This document shows positions 8,335 through 16,720 of a stretch of DNA of 64,000 bases, piece by piece (position 1 is the stretch's first letter; each line of letters begins with the position of its first letter). The position numbers and the translations under genes are program-made. The notes below the pieces were generated by a model that saw only the letters and a list, made by a program, of their open reading frames with translations, did no database searches and was not told the origin of the DNA. This DNA comes from an uncultured Spartobacteria bacterium (GTDB taxonomy: Bacteria > Verrucomicrobiota > Verrucomicrobiia > Chthoniobacterales > Terrimicrobiaceae): positions 1-64,000 of the forward strand of contig CALCJD010000109.1 of the NCBI GenBank assembly GCA_937960895.1, read 5' to 3'.

Positions 8335-9555
8335 ATGACCCCTCATCCCGGCGTCGTTCTGGAAAACCTCCTGCCGGAGGCCCTCTCCTTTCTGGAGCGC
8401 CTGGTGGGAGTCAACAGTTTCACCGCGAACCCCGCGGGCCTTGCCGAAAACGCCCGCCTGGTCGCCGCCCGGTTCGCGGACCTCGGCTTCGAGGCCGAAA
8501 GCGTTTCCGATCCCCATCCCGCTTTCGGCCGCCACCTTTTCCTTCACCGCCCGGGCGGCCGGGGTCCCGGCGTCCTCCTCGTCACCCATCTCGACACCGT
8601 TTTTTCCCCGGAGGAGGAGGCGCGCCAAAATTTCCGCTGGAGCGTGGAGGGCGACCAGATCTTCGGCCCGGGCGTCCACGACAACAAGGGCGGCACCGTC
8701 ATGATCTGGCTCGTGCTGGCCGCCCTCCGTGAATGTGACCCGGTTCTTTTCGAAAAAACCCACTGGGTCGTCGCCGCCGACGCCGCGGAGGAGGAGCTCA
8801 CCTCGGATTTTCCCCTCTTCTGCCGCGCCCGCCTGCCCGATCCCTGCCGGGCCGCGCTCGTTTTTGAATCCTGCACCGGACAGGGGCACGGCCTCACCCT
8901 GGTGCGCTGCCGGAAAGGCTCGGCCAATTTCCGGGTAACCGCCGAAGGCCGCGGCGCCCACGCTGGAAGCCGTCATGCGGAAGGCGCCAATGCCGTCGTC
9001 GAGCTCGCCCATGTGATCCAACACATCGCCGCGCTCACCGACCATTCCCGCGATCTCACCGTCAATGTGGGCCGCATGGAGGGCGGCGGAGCGACCAACC
9101 GTGTGCCGCACGAGGCCTTCTGCGAGGTGAACATCCGCGCCTTCGAGGAAGCCGTCCTTCAGGAGGCCGTCGAGGCCATGTTTGCCCTCGAATCCCGCCC
9201 GCCGTTTGTCCGGGCCGTCAGCGACGGCCACCCCTGCCGCGTGCGTGTGGAACTCACCAGCCGCAATCCGGCATGGCCCCCCAATGCCGCCACGGACGCC
9301 CTCATCGCCCTCTGGCAAAAGACCGCCGCCTCGCTTGGCATCCCCCTTCGGGTCGAACCGCGGGGCGGACTCAGCGACGGCAACCATCTTGCGCCCTTTG
9401 TGCCGGTCCTCGACGGACTCGGACCCTTCGGCCTCAACGGCCACGCATCGGAACGCCGCTCGGACGGCTCCAAAATGCCCGAGTCGGTTTTTCCCGACTC
9501 CTTTCTCACCATGGGCGCCGTGAACGTGGCGAGTCTGCGTGCCCTGCTGGCATGA
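8335..9555 (+). CDS. M20 family metallopeptidase (glutamate carboxypeptidase-like)
   Basis: 406 residues with the M20 di-zinc set: THLDTVF with His85 and Asp87, the bridging Asp116 in PGVHDNKGG, and the catalytic Glu pair near 152-153 in DAAEEELTS. A late His in NGHASERRSDGSKMPESVF (near 370) is the remaining ligand. A dimerisation (lid) domain fits residues about 185-300 (GRGAHAGSRHAEGANAV). It lacks a signal peptide. The gene overlaps the dipeptide epimerase by 4 bp, so I infer a role in handling short or murein-derived peptides. The exact substrate cannot be read. Confidence 0.88.
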   Translation: MTPHPGVVLENLLPEALSFLERLVGVNSFTANPAGLAENARLVAARFADLGFEAESVSDPHPAFGRHLFLHRPGGRGPGVLLVTHLDTVFSPEEEARQNFRWSVEGDQIFGPGVHDNKGGTVMIWLVLAALRECDPVLFEKTHWVVAADAAEEELTSDFPLFCRARLPDPCRAALVFESCTGQGHGLTLVRCRKGSANFRVTAEGRGAHAGSRHAEGANAVVELAHVIQHIAALTDHSRDLTVNVGRMEGGGATNRVPHEAFCEVNIRAFEEAVLQEAVEAMFALESRPPFVRAVSDGHPCRVRVELTSRNPAWPPNAATDALIALWQKTAASLGIPLRVEPRGGLSDGNHLAPFVPVLDGLGPFGLNGHASERRSDGSKMPESVFPDSFLTMGAVNVASLRALLA

Positions 9556-10544
9556 TCCTCGAGGCGGAAATTTTCCCCATTTCGCTGCGCCGGCCCTTCC
9601 GCATCGCCCACGGCACCAGCACCGTCCGCCAAACCGTGCTGGTCCGCCTCCGCGAGGGAAATTTCTGCGCCCACGGCGAAGGGGCGCTGCCTCCCTACTA
9701 TCCCTCGCAACCCGCCGCCTGCCTGCATTGGCTGAAAACCCTCGATCCCTCCGCCCCCCTGCCCCCGGCGCCTCCGGAAGCCGCCGCCGCCCGCGTGGCG
9801 GTAGAAATGGCCCTCTGCGATCTCGCCGCGCAGAGGGCCGGACAACCCCTCTGGAAGTTCTGGCGGCTTGATCCCTCCCGCACCCCGCCCTGTCCCACCA
9901 CCCTTTCCATCCCGGAAAACGAAAACGATCTCCACGAACTCCTCGGGGAAGCCCGGGCCGCGGGCGCTCCCGCGCTCAAACTGAAAAGCGGCAGCGGGGA
10001 TCCGGAATGGGACCGGCGTTGCGCGGACATCACGGCCCGCAGCGGCCTCCCCTTCAGCATCGACGCCAATGCAGGCTGGACGCCCGCAACGGCCGCCGGC
10101 CTGATTCCCCGACTCGCCACCCACGGGGTCGCTTTTTTCGAACAGCCCGTATCGCGCGACATCGCCGCCTGGCGGGAGCTCCGCGACCGGCTCGGACCCC
10201 GGACCGTTCCGCCCCTCGTCGCCGACGAATCCCTGCAAACCGAAGCCGATCTTCACGCCCTGGCGGAAGTCGCCGACGGGATGAACATCAAAATTCTCAA
10301 AGCCGGCGGCCTCGAGGGCGCCCGGCGCTGGATCGCCCTCACCCGCTCGCTGCAGAAAAAGGTCATGGTCGGCGTCATGGTCGAAACCGGGATCGGCCGC
10401 ACCGCCGCCGCCCACCTTGCCCCGCTGGCCGACTGGCTCGACATCGATCCGCCTTCCAGCATCCCCACCGCACCGCTGTGCGGCTTCGAAGTCGTGTCCG
10501 GACGAATCCGGCTTTCCGACCGTCCCGGACTGGGACTGGTCTGA
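9552..10544 (+). CDS. Dipeptide epimerase (enolase superfamily, L-Ala-D/L-Glu epimerase-like)
   Basis: 330 residues. The catalytic Lys pair is in ALKLKSG (Lys143, Lys145), the metal ligands are Asp171 (IDANAGW), Glu197 (FFEQPV) and Asp225 (VADESL), and the opposite Lys lies in NIKILKAGGL near 247. This is the muconate-lactonising/dipeptide epimerase pattern; Mg2+-dependent epimerisation of a dipeptide such as L-Ala-D-Glu is the best guess. The start ATG overlaps the M20 peptidase stop by 4 bp. Together they fit murein peptide recycling: epimerise, then hydrolyse. Other enolase-superfamily substrates remain possible. It is slightly shorter than typical members (about 340-360). Confidence 0.85.
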   Translation: MILEAEIFPISLRRPFRIAHGTSTVRQTVLVRLREGNFCAHGEGALPPYYPSQPAACLHWLKTLDPSAPLPPAPPEAAAARVAVEMALCDLAAQRAGQPLWKFWRLDPSRTPPCPTTLSIPENENDLHELLGEARAAGAPALKLKSGSGDPEWDRRCADITARSGLPFSIDANAGWTPATAAGLIPRLATHGVAFFEQPVSRDIAAWRELRDRLGPRTVPPLVADESLQTEADLHALAEVADGMNIKILKAGGLEGARRWIALTRSLQKKVMVGVMVETGIGRTAAAHLAPLADWLDIDPPSSIPTAPLCGFEVVSGRIRLSDRPGLGLV

Positions 10545-10680
10545 GAAAACCTCTCGGCGTCCCCGGCACCGACTTTCACCCGCAGTTTCCGCCTCCCCTC
10601 CCTTCCGACCCAATCCGGTCTTGTCTTCGCGCGCCATTTGACCCCATGGACTCGGGCCATCCCCGAACACACGAAAAGAA

Positions 10681-11013
10681 ATGAACGCCTACGTTTCCCT
10701 TGCCATTGCCATCACCGCGGAAATCATCGCCACCTCGGCCCTGAAGGCCTCGGACGGATTCACCAGACTCCTTCCGTCCGCCATTGTGGTGATCGGATAC
10801 GGAGCGGCCTTCTATTTTCTTTCGCAAACCCTCGGCAGCATCCCCATCGGCCTCGCCTACGCCATCTGGTCCGGGGTGGGCATTGCCGCCATCAGCCTCA
10901 TCGGATGGCTGTTTTTCAAACAGGCCCTGGACCTGCCGGCCATCGCCGGCATTGTCCTGATCATCGCCGGAGTCGTGATCATCAACCTCTTCTCCAAGTC
11001 GTCGGCCCACTGA
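10681..11013 (+). CDS. emrE: SMR multidrug efflux transporter, EmrE/Qac type
   Basis: 110 residues with four transmembrane helices. The essential membrane Glu14 is in AITAEIIATSALK, followed by the strongly EmrE-like segments YAIWSGVGIAAISL and LDLPAIAGIVLIIAGVVIINL. EmrE-type proteins form dimers and exchange protons for lipophilic cations. The sequence matches the Qac branch better than the guanidinium exporter (Gdx/SugE) branch. No guanidine riboswitch was recognised in the 136-bp upstream gap. A purine-rich AAAAGAA precedes the ATG. Confidence 0.92.
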   Translation: MNAYVSLAIAITAEIIATSALKASDGFTRLLPSAIVVIGYGAAFYFLSQTLGSIPIGLAYAIWSGVGIAAISLIGWLFFKQALDLPAIAGIVLIIAGVVIINLFSKSSAH

Positions 11014-11067
11014 GAACGTCGGTCACGGCTCCGGACGGACAGGAGGGAAGCCCGCGGCGGGTGCGCG

Positions 11068-11653
11068 TCACGGTCCCTCGCCAGGGAACTCCCCGGGCGC
11101 GATGACAAACTTCTCGGGAACAATCGACGACTCGCCGTCCCACCGGTAGGCGCAGAGAGTCCCGCCCTTGCCCATCCCGAGATCCAGACAGGCCACATTG
11201 GCCCGGAGGGGCCGCGGTTTTTTCTCCCGCAGGGCGTAGTGGCCGAAGAATGTGGCCGGGGCGTCTTCGGGATATCCGTGCGGGGGCAGGAATCGGGGAG
11301 GCACGTCGGGGACGGACGGATTGTCCGGAAAAACCGCCTCACGGCAGGTGGCGCCGGACAGATCGAGCCACCATTTGATGCGGATTTCGTTCCGCATCTC
11401 GCCGTCGGGGGTGAGGAGGGACATCCCGTCGGGCAGGACGGCCTCCGGGCCGCAGGTCACCCGGCTCAACATTTGCTCCTCACGCGACCCCTTTCTGCTG
11501 TGGTTCTCCAGAACCCCCCCCCCGCAGGGGTCCGATGCCCCGCAGACGGGCCAGCGCCTCTTCGTCCCGGCAGGCATGCACGATCCGGATTCTTGGGAAC
11601 GAATGTCTTTCACACTCAAATAATGGACCGAAAACAAAAACCCATACAGTCAT
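11068..11653 (-). pseudogene. Broken metallophosphoesterase: C-terminal half with a frameshift at a G10 tract
   Basis: Two overlapping reverse-strand frames together give the C-terminal half of a PrpE/Ser-Thr-phosphatase-like metallophosphoesterase. The upstream frame (ATG at 11653) has FPRIRIVHACRDEEALARLR; after a run of ten C on the plus strand (11514-11523) the downstream frame continues with SRKGSREEQML, VTCGPEAVLPDG, ATFFGHYAL and VACLDLGMGKGGTLCAYRW. A run of nine would restore one frame. The N-terminal metal-binding motifs (DxH, GD, GNHE) are absent, so about half the gene is gone. An AT-rich stretch with a perfect TATAAT on the reverse strand precedes the fragment. It could be a decayed gene, a phase-variable remnant or partly a sequencing slip. 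Confidence 0.75.
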
Positions 11654-11743
11654 TCATTTGCATTATACATAACTATAAAGTCATGTTTTGTCGCAGCTTC
11701 GGTCACTCGTCCTTTTTTTCCCGTCCCGCCCGCGGACCGTCCG

Positions 11744-13912
11744 TCAGGCGAAAAGGTCCTGCTGTCCGCCCGGGGCGGATCCGAAGCCTTCGAATTTTTT
11801 CGCCAGCTCGTCGAGTTTGGCAATGTAGTACTCGACGTTTTCGTCCCGGTTCTCCGGATTCCATTCCGACACGAGCCGTGCGGCCTCGTAGGCCACGACC
11901 TTCCTTTTGGTGCCGGTGATGTAATAGCTGACCTGGTCGCCCGCCTGGTAGTTGCGTCCGCTGCGCAGGGCGAGTTCAAAGGCGGCGGAGCGGTTGCGTG
12001 AGGAGGCGCCGATCTTTTTCTGATACGAGGCCAGCGAGTCCTGCAGGGCCTCCGTCTTGGCGAGAACCTCGATGGGAAGTTCGCGCCGGCGGATTTTCGC
12101 CACCAGATCCTCGCGCAGGCCCGCCGCTTCGGAAGCCCGTCCCTCCAGCAGCAGGCGCAGGAAGGCCTCGAGGTAGTCGCGCAGATAAGGCTCCATGCCG
12201 CGGGATTTGAGCGCGGCGCCCTTGATCGAGAGGGAGCCGTTTTCCTCGAGCAGCGCATAATTCTTGGCCTTGTAGCTGAACATGGCGCGGTAGCGTCTGT
12301 CGAATTCGACCTCGATTCCCTCGGGCAGCTCGGCGGCCAGGCCGGCCTGCAGGGATTCGGGCGTGGCGCCGTCCGGGGGATGAAAATAAATGCCGTCGGT
12401 GTCGATCTCGATGACCCGCGCGCCCTGCTCGCCGAGCCAGTCGACCATCCGGCGCAGAATTTCGCGCCCCTTGGCGGTCACGTTTTCCGCGGCGGTGAAA
12501 TCGGCGAAATGACCCTGACCGAATCCGAGGTAGCCGTAGAAGGAATTGATGAGAATCTTGAACGTGCCCTGAAGGGCGTCCAGGCGTCCGCGCTCCACCG
12601 GATCCTGCGCGGCCCGCAGGGCGGCCTTGGCCTCGAGGCGGAAGGTCCGGAGGTCGCGGAGCAATCCGCGGAAGATTCCCAGCGCATCGCCTTCCGGAAA
12701 ATATCCGAAGGTGAGCATCACGGACGGATACAGCGAGGTCACGTCACAGTGCCAGACGTCCCGGATGACGCCGGTCTCGAAGATCGCGGTGTAGCCGCCC
12801 TCAAACGGCCGCGGTTCCGGCGTCTCGGGCAGGGCGTGCCCACGGCGCAGATACTCGCGGAGAAAGAGTGCGTCGATCTTGGTTGCGTTGCCGCGGACGA
12901 TGACATCCTGGTAATTGTAGGGAAAAATCTGCGCCTGGATGAAATAGCTCCGGCTGAGGATGCCGGCCAGCGCGCGGGTTTCGCGCACGTCCTGCAGGGC
13001 ATAGGTGCGAAAGGCGTCCGTATCCTCAAGGTAGGCCCGCTGGATGTCCGGGCCTTCGAGAAGGACGCGGTCCGGCTCGGACACGCCGAAATGGCGCGCC
13101 ACGCTTTTCAGTCCGAAGTTTTCCAGTTCGCGGGAGGAAACGTCGTAATACTGCGCGAGGAGCCACGTGTCGACGATGTGGCGTCCGCGGACGAGAAACT
13201 TCGGATACTGGATCACCTTCTCCGCAATCTGCAGGCGCGAGGAGCGGAATTTCAGCGGCGAGCCGTCCCGGCCCCAGGCGAGTTTGACCTTCAGCTTTTT
13301 CCCCCGGGCGGACAGGTAGGGCAGGTCGAATTTGAAAATGTTGTGTCCTTCGATGACGTCGGGGTCGCGTTTCCGGATGGTCGCGGTGAGCCATTCGAGC
13401 GCCCGGCGTTCCTCCTCCACGGATCCTTCTTCGAGTACCCGGACCTCCTCCCAGCCCGAGCTGTCGCAAACGGCGATGGCCGTGATGCCGTCGCGTTCCG
13501 GATTGGAAAATTCGAACCCCTCGGTGCAGCCGGTTTCGATGTCGATCTGAAGCCGCCGGAGATCCTCGAAGGCCATGCCCTTGAACAATGTGCGGCCGGA
13601 CACCGTGAGGTATTGCTGAACCGGATCGTTGAAGACGAAGACCGGACCCGTTTTTTGCAGGCGGGTTTTGGCGGCCTGAAGGGACTTCCAGTCGTCCGTG
13701 CGAAGCAACCGCGCCAGCGGGGCCCCGCCTTCCAGGGGCTCGCCCTCGACCGTGTTCCACAAATACGGCGAAAACGTCTCATCGAGCACCGCGGTCGAGC
13801 CATCCTTCATCCGGACGTAAACCTGCGCGATGTTGGGCTCGGCGAACTCGACCGCCACGATGCCGGTGGTTCCGTCGCTCCCGAAGAGCTGCTGGTTGTC
13901 GGTAAACTTCAC
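11744..13912 (-). CDS. polB: Family-B DNA polymerase with proofreading exonuclease
   Basis: 722 residues. Exo I is DIET (124-127), Exo II is EGHNIFKFDLPYL with Asp196, and Exo III is YALQDVRE with Asp308. Polymerase motif A is DVTSLYPS (390-397), motif B is KILINSFYGYLG (452-463), and motif C is IDTDG (503-507). Both active sites look intact. It resembles E. coli Pol II in role but is shorter. The extreme C-terminus GGQQDLFA looks like the bacterial beta-clamp motif QLxLF. Its start overlaps the ogt stop by 4 bp, so it belongs to a two-gene repair operon. A role in damage bypass or repair synthesis is inferred from family and context. Confidence 0.93.
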   Translation of the reverse strand: MKFTDNQQLFGSDGTTGIVAVEFAEPNIAQVYVRMKDGSTAVLDETFSPYLWNTVEGEPLEGGAPLARLLRTDDWKSLQAAKTRLQKTGPVFVFNDPVQQYLTVSGRTLFKGMAFEDLRRLQIDIETGCTEGFEFSNPERDGITAIAVCDSSGWEEVRVLEEGSVEEERRALEWLTATIRKRDPDVIEGHNIFKFDLPYLSARGKKLKVKLAWGRDGSPLKFRSSRLQIAEKVIQYPKFLVRGRHIVDTWLLAQYYDVSSRELENFGLKSVARHFGVSEPDRVLLEGPDIQRAYLEDTDAFRTYALQDVRETRALAGILSRSYFIQAQIFPYNYQDVIVRGNATKIDALFLREYLRRGHALPETPEPRPFEGGYTAIFETGVIRDVWHCDVTSLYPSVMLTFGYFPEGDALGIFRGLLRDLRTFRLEAKAALRAAQDPVERGRLDALQGTFKILINSFYGYLGFGQGHFADFTAAENVTAKGREILRRMVDWLGEQGARVIEIDTDGIYFHPPDGATPESLQAGLAAELPEGIEVEFDRRYRAMFSYKAKNYALLEENGSLSIKGAALKSRGMEPYLRDYLEAFLRLLLEGRASEAAGLREDLVAKIRRRELPIEVLAKTEALQDSLASYQKKIGASSRNRSAAFELALRSGRNYQAGDQVSYYITGTKRKVVAYEAARLVSEWNPENRDENVEYYIAKLDELAKKFEGFGSAPGGQQDLFA

Positions 13913-14319
13913 TCAGGCACTGTAGCACGCCCGGCCGGGGAGGAAAGGCGCACGGCGCCGTCCCCGCCCGCAAGCAGGCGCGCCGTCGCGGGCGAATCCC
14001 GGATCACACAGGCCGGATCAATGCGTCCCTCGCGGTCAAACCGCACCCCCTCGGCCTCCAGCAGGGCGCGTTTGCGTTTCACCGGGGCTCCGGAATCGCG
14101 TCCTCCAAAACCGCCGACGGTCAGGTCTCCGGCCACCACACGGTGGCACGGCACGTGGGGATCCCCGCAAAGGCGGAGCGCCTGCCCGACCACGCGCGCC
14201 GACCGGCACCCGATGGCGCCGGCGATGGTGCCGTAGCTCACCACGCGGCCCCGCGGAATGCGCGCGACGGCGGCGTAGACACGACGCTGAAACTCGGTGG
14301 GTGAATTTTTTACACGCAT
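13909..14319 (-). CDS. ogt: Methylated-DNA--protein-cysteine methyltransferase family protein
   Basis: 136 residues. The C-terminal DNA-binding and active-site domain of Ogt/AGT is present: TEFQRRVYAAVARIPRGRVV, the helix-turn-helix YGTIAGAIGCRSARVVGQAL with its arginine finger, and the acceptor site PCHRVV. It removes O6-alkyl groups from guanine by transferring them to the PCHRV cysteine. The N-terminal domain of full-length Ogt is missing, so this is the short Cys-containing form. A C-terminal tail of about 35 residues follows. It overlaps polB by 4 bp and is transcribed ahead of it. Confidence 0.9.
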   Translation of the reverse strand: MRVKNSPTEFQRRVYAAVARIPRGRVVSYGTIAGAIGCRSARVVGQALRLCGDPHVPCHRVVAGDLTVGGFGGRDSGAPVKRKRALLEAEGVRFDREGRIDPACVIRDSPATARLLAGGDGAVRLSSPAGRATVPE

Positions 14320-14363
14320 GAGGTTGTCGTCCGCCGATGAAACGCTAGCCTTTGCTACGCCCT

Positions 14364-15104
14364 ATGAACACCTCATTTCCTTCCCGTCGTGAAGCCTTCC
14401 GCATCGGATTTGGTTCTCTGGCCGCCGCCATCTTCGGCACGTCGTTCCTTGGGCAATCGTTCGCCCAGACCGGCCCGGCGCCGGCCACGGACGGCCCCCT
14501 CAAACTTCCCCCCCTGCCCTACGCGTACGACGCCTTGGAGCCGCACATCGACACCTGGACCATGCAGCTCCACCACGACAAGCACCACAAGGCCTACGTG
14601 GACAATGCCAACAAGCTGCTGGCCGACCTGCCGGAACTGGCGAAACTGACCCCGGAGGAAATCCTCAAAAACCTCGACAAGGCCCCCGAAGCCGTCCGCA
14701 CCGGACTGAAAAACAACGTCGGCGGCGACTTCAATCACACCCTGTTCTGGCAGATGATGTCCCCGAAGGGCGGCGGCAAACCGACCGGCGACATTGCCGC
14801 GGCGATCGAGAAGGAATTCGGCTCCTTCGAGGAATTCCAAAAGAAATTCACCGAGGCCGCCACCAAGCGCTTCGGCAGCGGCTGGGCCTGGCTGGTTTTC
14901 AAGGACGGCAAACTGGAAATCCTCTCCACCCCGAATCAGGACCCGCCGATCCTGGAGGGCAAGTTCCCCCTCCTCGGACTCGATGTCTGGGAGCACGCCT
15001 ACTACCTGAAATACCAGAACCGCCGCCCGGACTACATCACGGCCTGGTGGAACGTGGTGAACTGGGACTTTGTGAACCAACAACTGGCCAAGGCCAGGGG
15101 CTGA
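14364..15104 (+). CDS. Fe/Mn superoxide dismutase, Tat-exported
   Basis: 246 residues from the ATG at 14364. The N-terminus has a twin-arginine signal (SRREAFRIGFGSLAAAIFG), so the folded, metal-loaded enzyme is exported. The mature part has the metal ligands in LEPHIDTWTMQLHHDKHH, GGDFNHTLFW and LDVWEHAYYLKYQNR. It turns superoxide into hydrogen peroxide and oxygen in the periplasm. Iron or manganese cannot be told apart safely. It lies about 50 bp upstream of an exported multicopper oxidase. A TTG start 12 bp upstream is possible but unlikely. A cytosolic paralogue lies at 63037-63666. Confidence 0.94.
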   Translation: MNTSFPSRREAFRIGFGSLAAAIFGTSFLGQSFAQTGPAPATDGPLKLPPLPYAYDALEPHIDTWTMQLHHDKHHKAYVDNANKLLADLPELAKLTPEEILKNLDKAPEAVRTGLKNNVGGDFNHTLFWQMMSPKGGGKPTGDIAAAIEKEFGSFEEFQKKFTEAATKRFGSGWAWLVFKDGKLEILSTPNQDPPILEGKFPLLGLDVWEHAYYLKYQNRRPDYITAWWNVVNWDFVNQQLAKARG

Positions 15105-15153
15105 GGTTCCGTACGTTTTGACGCATCGGCGGCCGGCCGTTAGGATGGCGCTC

Positions 15154-16641
15154 ATGAGAACGCTCTGGGTCGTTTCTTTCATGGCCATCCTCGCCGGTCG
15201 TCTCGGCGCCGAACCCGTCAGGCTGCACGTGAAGGAGGTTCCGCTCCGCGTTCACGGACAGGAATACACCGTGGCGGCCATCGAGCAGGAGAACGGCCGG
15301 CGGGGACTCGAACCGGAAAAGGCCGACGGCTTCGACGTCGAGGTGGTCAACGACCTCAAGGTGCCCACCACCATCCACTGGCACGGACTCGTCCTGCCTG
15401 CGGCCATGGACGGTGTCCCGTTTGTCACCCAGCCGCCCATCCCGTCCGGGGGCACCCACCGGTATCAGTTTCCCCTCAAACAGAGCGGCTCCTACTGGAT
15501 GCACTCCCATTACGGGCTGCAGGAACAATTTTATGTCTCCGCCCCGCTGATCATCTGGACGCCGGAGGAACGCGCCAAGGCGGAGCGCCAATATGTGGTG
15601 ATGCTCTCGGACTTTTCAAAAAAGTCTCCGGCCGAAATCCTGGCCGGCCTCAAACAGGGGATGAAAATGCCCCAGGCGGAGAATGACCGGAAAAGGGAGT
15701 CGCCGCGGGAAAAACTCGTCGCCCAGAAATGGGACGGCCGGACCTTTTCCCGGCAGATTGTGGAATCGGAGCCGGCCGACATCGATGTCGCTTACGACGC
15801 CCTCCTCGCCAACCGCCGCACCATCGACGACCCCGACGTCCTGGCGGTGAACCCGGGGGAAACCGTGCTCCTGCGCCTCATCGCCGCGTCGTCGGCCACT
15901 AACTATTACATCGACACCGGCAGCCTGGAGGCGGAACTGCTCGCCGTGGACGGCAAGGCGGTGAAACCGCTGAAGGGCCATTTCTTCCAGCTCGCCATCG
16001 CCCAGCGGATTGATCTTCGGGTGAAAATTCCCGCGGACGGCGGGGCGTTTCCCATCCTCGCCCAGGGGGAGGGCACCAAACTGCTTGCGGGGGTGGTTTT
16101 GGCCACGGAAGGCGCGAAAATTCCCGCCCTGCCCGCCGCGGCCGCCGAGTCCACCGTCCGGCTCGACAACACCCAGGAAAAGGTGCTTGAAGCCGTCGAA
16201 CCGCTTCTCGCCAAAACGGCCGACCGCGCCCTGCCCGCCGCGCTCGGCGGGGACATGGCCACCTACACCTGGACCATCAACGGCTTTTCCTACCCCAACC
16301 GCGAATCCCTCAACGTGAAGGAAGGCGAGCGTGTGGAGATCACCTTCACCAATTCCACCAAAATGGGACACCCCATGCACCTGCATGGCCACGACTTTCA
16401 GGTCGTGGAAATCGACGGCGAAAAAATCTCCGGCGCCCTCCGCGACACGGTCCTCGTTCCGCCGGGTTCGACGATCAAAATCGCCTTCGACGCCGACAAT
16501 CCCGGCCTGTGGGCCTTCCATTGCCACCTGCTGTATCACCTCGCCGCCGGCATGTTCACGGTGCTGAAATACGACACGGCCGACCTCAGTCAGTGGCAGC
16601 CGGAGGAAACCCCCAAGGAACTGCAGGGGCTGACGCCGTAG
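15154..16641 (+). CDS. Secreted multicopper oxidase (laccase/CopA-like)
   Basis: 495 residues with an N-terminal signal peptide (MRTLWVVSFMAILAGRLGA). The four copper motifs are present: TIHWHG, YWMHSHYG, GHPMHLHGHDF and WAFHCHLLYHLAAGM. These hold the type 1 site and the trinuclear cluster, so the enzyme can couple substrate oxidation to reduction of oxygen to water in the periplasm. The axial Met of the type 1 site is in the last motif. The ATG at 15154 was chosen because AGGA lies 8 bp upstream and the signal peptide begins there; ATG at 15145 would add three residues. Substrate may be Cu(I), Mn(II) or phenolics. Confidence 0.92.
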   Translation: MRTLWVVSFMAILAGRLGAEPVRLHVKEVPLRVHGQEYTVAAIEQENGRRGLEPEKADGFDVEVVNDLKVPTTIHWHGLVLPAAMDGVPFVTQPPIPSGGTHRYQFPLKQSGSYWMHSHYGLQEQFYVSAPLIIWTPEERAKAERQYVVMLSDFSKKSPAEILAGLKQGMKMPQAENDRKRESPREKLVAQKWDGRTFSRQIVESEPADIDVAYDALLANRRTIDDPDVLAVNPGETVLLRLIAASSATNYYIDTGSLEAELLAVDGKAVKPLKGHFFQLAIAQRIDLRVKIPADGGAFPILAQGEGTKLLAGVVLATEGAKIPALPAAAAESTVRLDNTQEKVLEAVEPLLAKTADRALPAALGGDMATYTWTINGFSYPNRESLNVKEGERVEITFTNSTKMGHPMHLHGHDFQVVEIDGEKISGALRDTVLVPPGSTIKIAFDADNPGLWAFHCHLLYHLAAGMFTVLKYDTADLSQWQPEETPKELQGLTP

Positions 16642-16720
16642 ACCGTACACGTCCGGATCCGAACCCGTCCCGGCGGGGAATCCGGCTTGTCCGCAGGGGA
16701 GGCCGGCGCTACGTTCGGAC

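Noticed and set aside
10545..10680. Possible guanidine riboswitch before emrE
   Set aside because: No ykkC core or mini-ykkC ACGR-loop hairpin pair was seen, and the protein belongs to the EmrE/Qac branch rather than the guanidinium exporters.
11239..11919. 226-residue forward frame opposite the broken phosphoesterase
   Set aside because: Antisense to clear phosphoesterase motifs and crosses the polB end; no family features.
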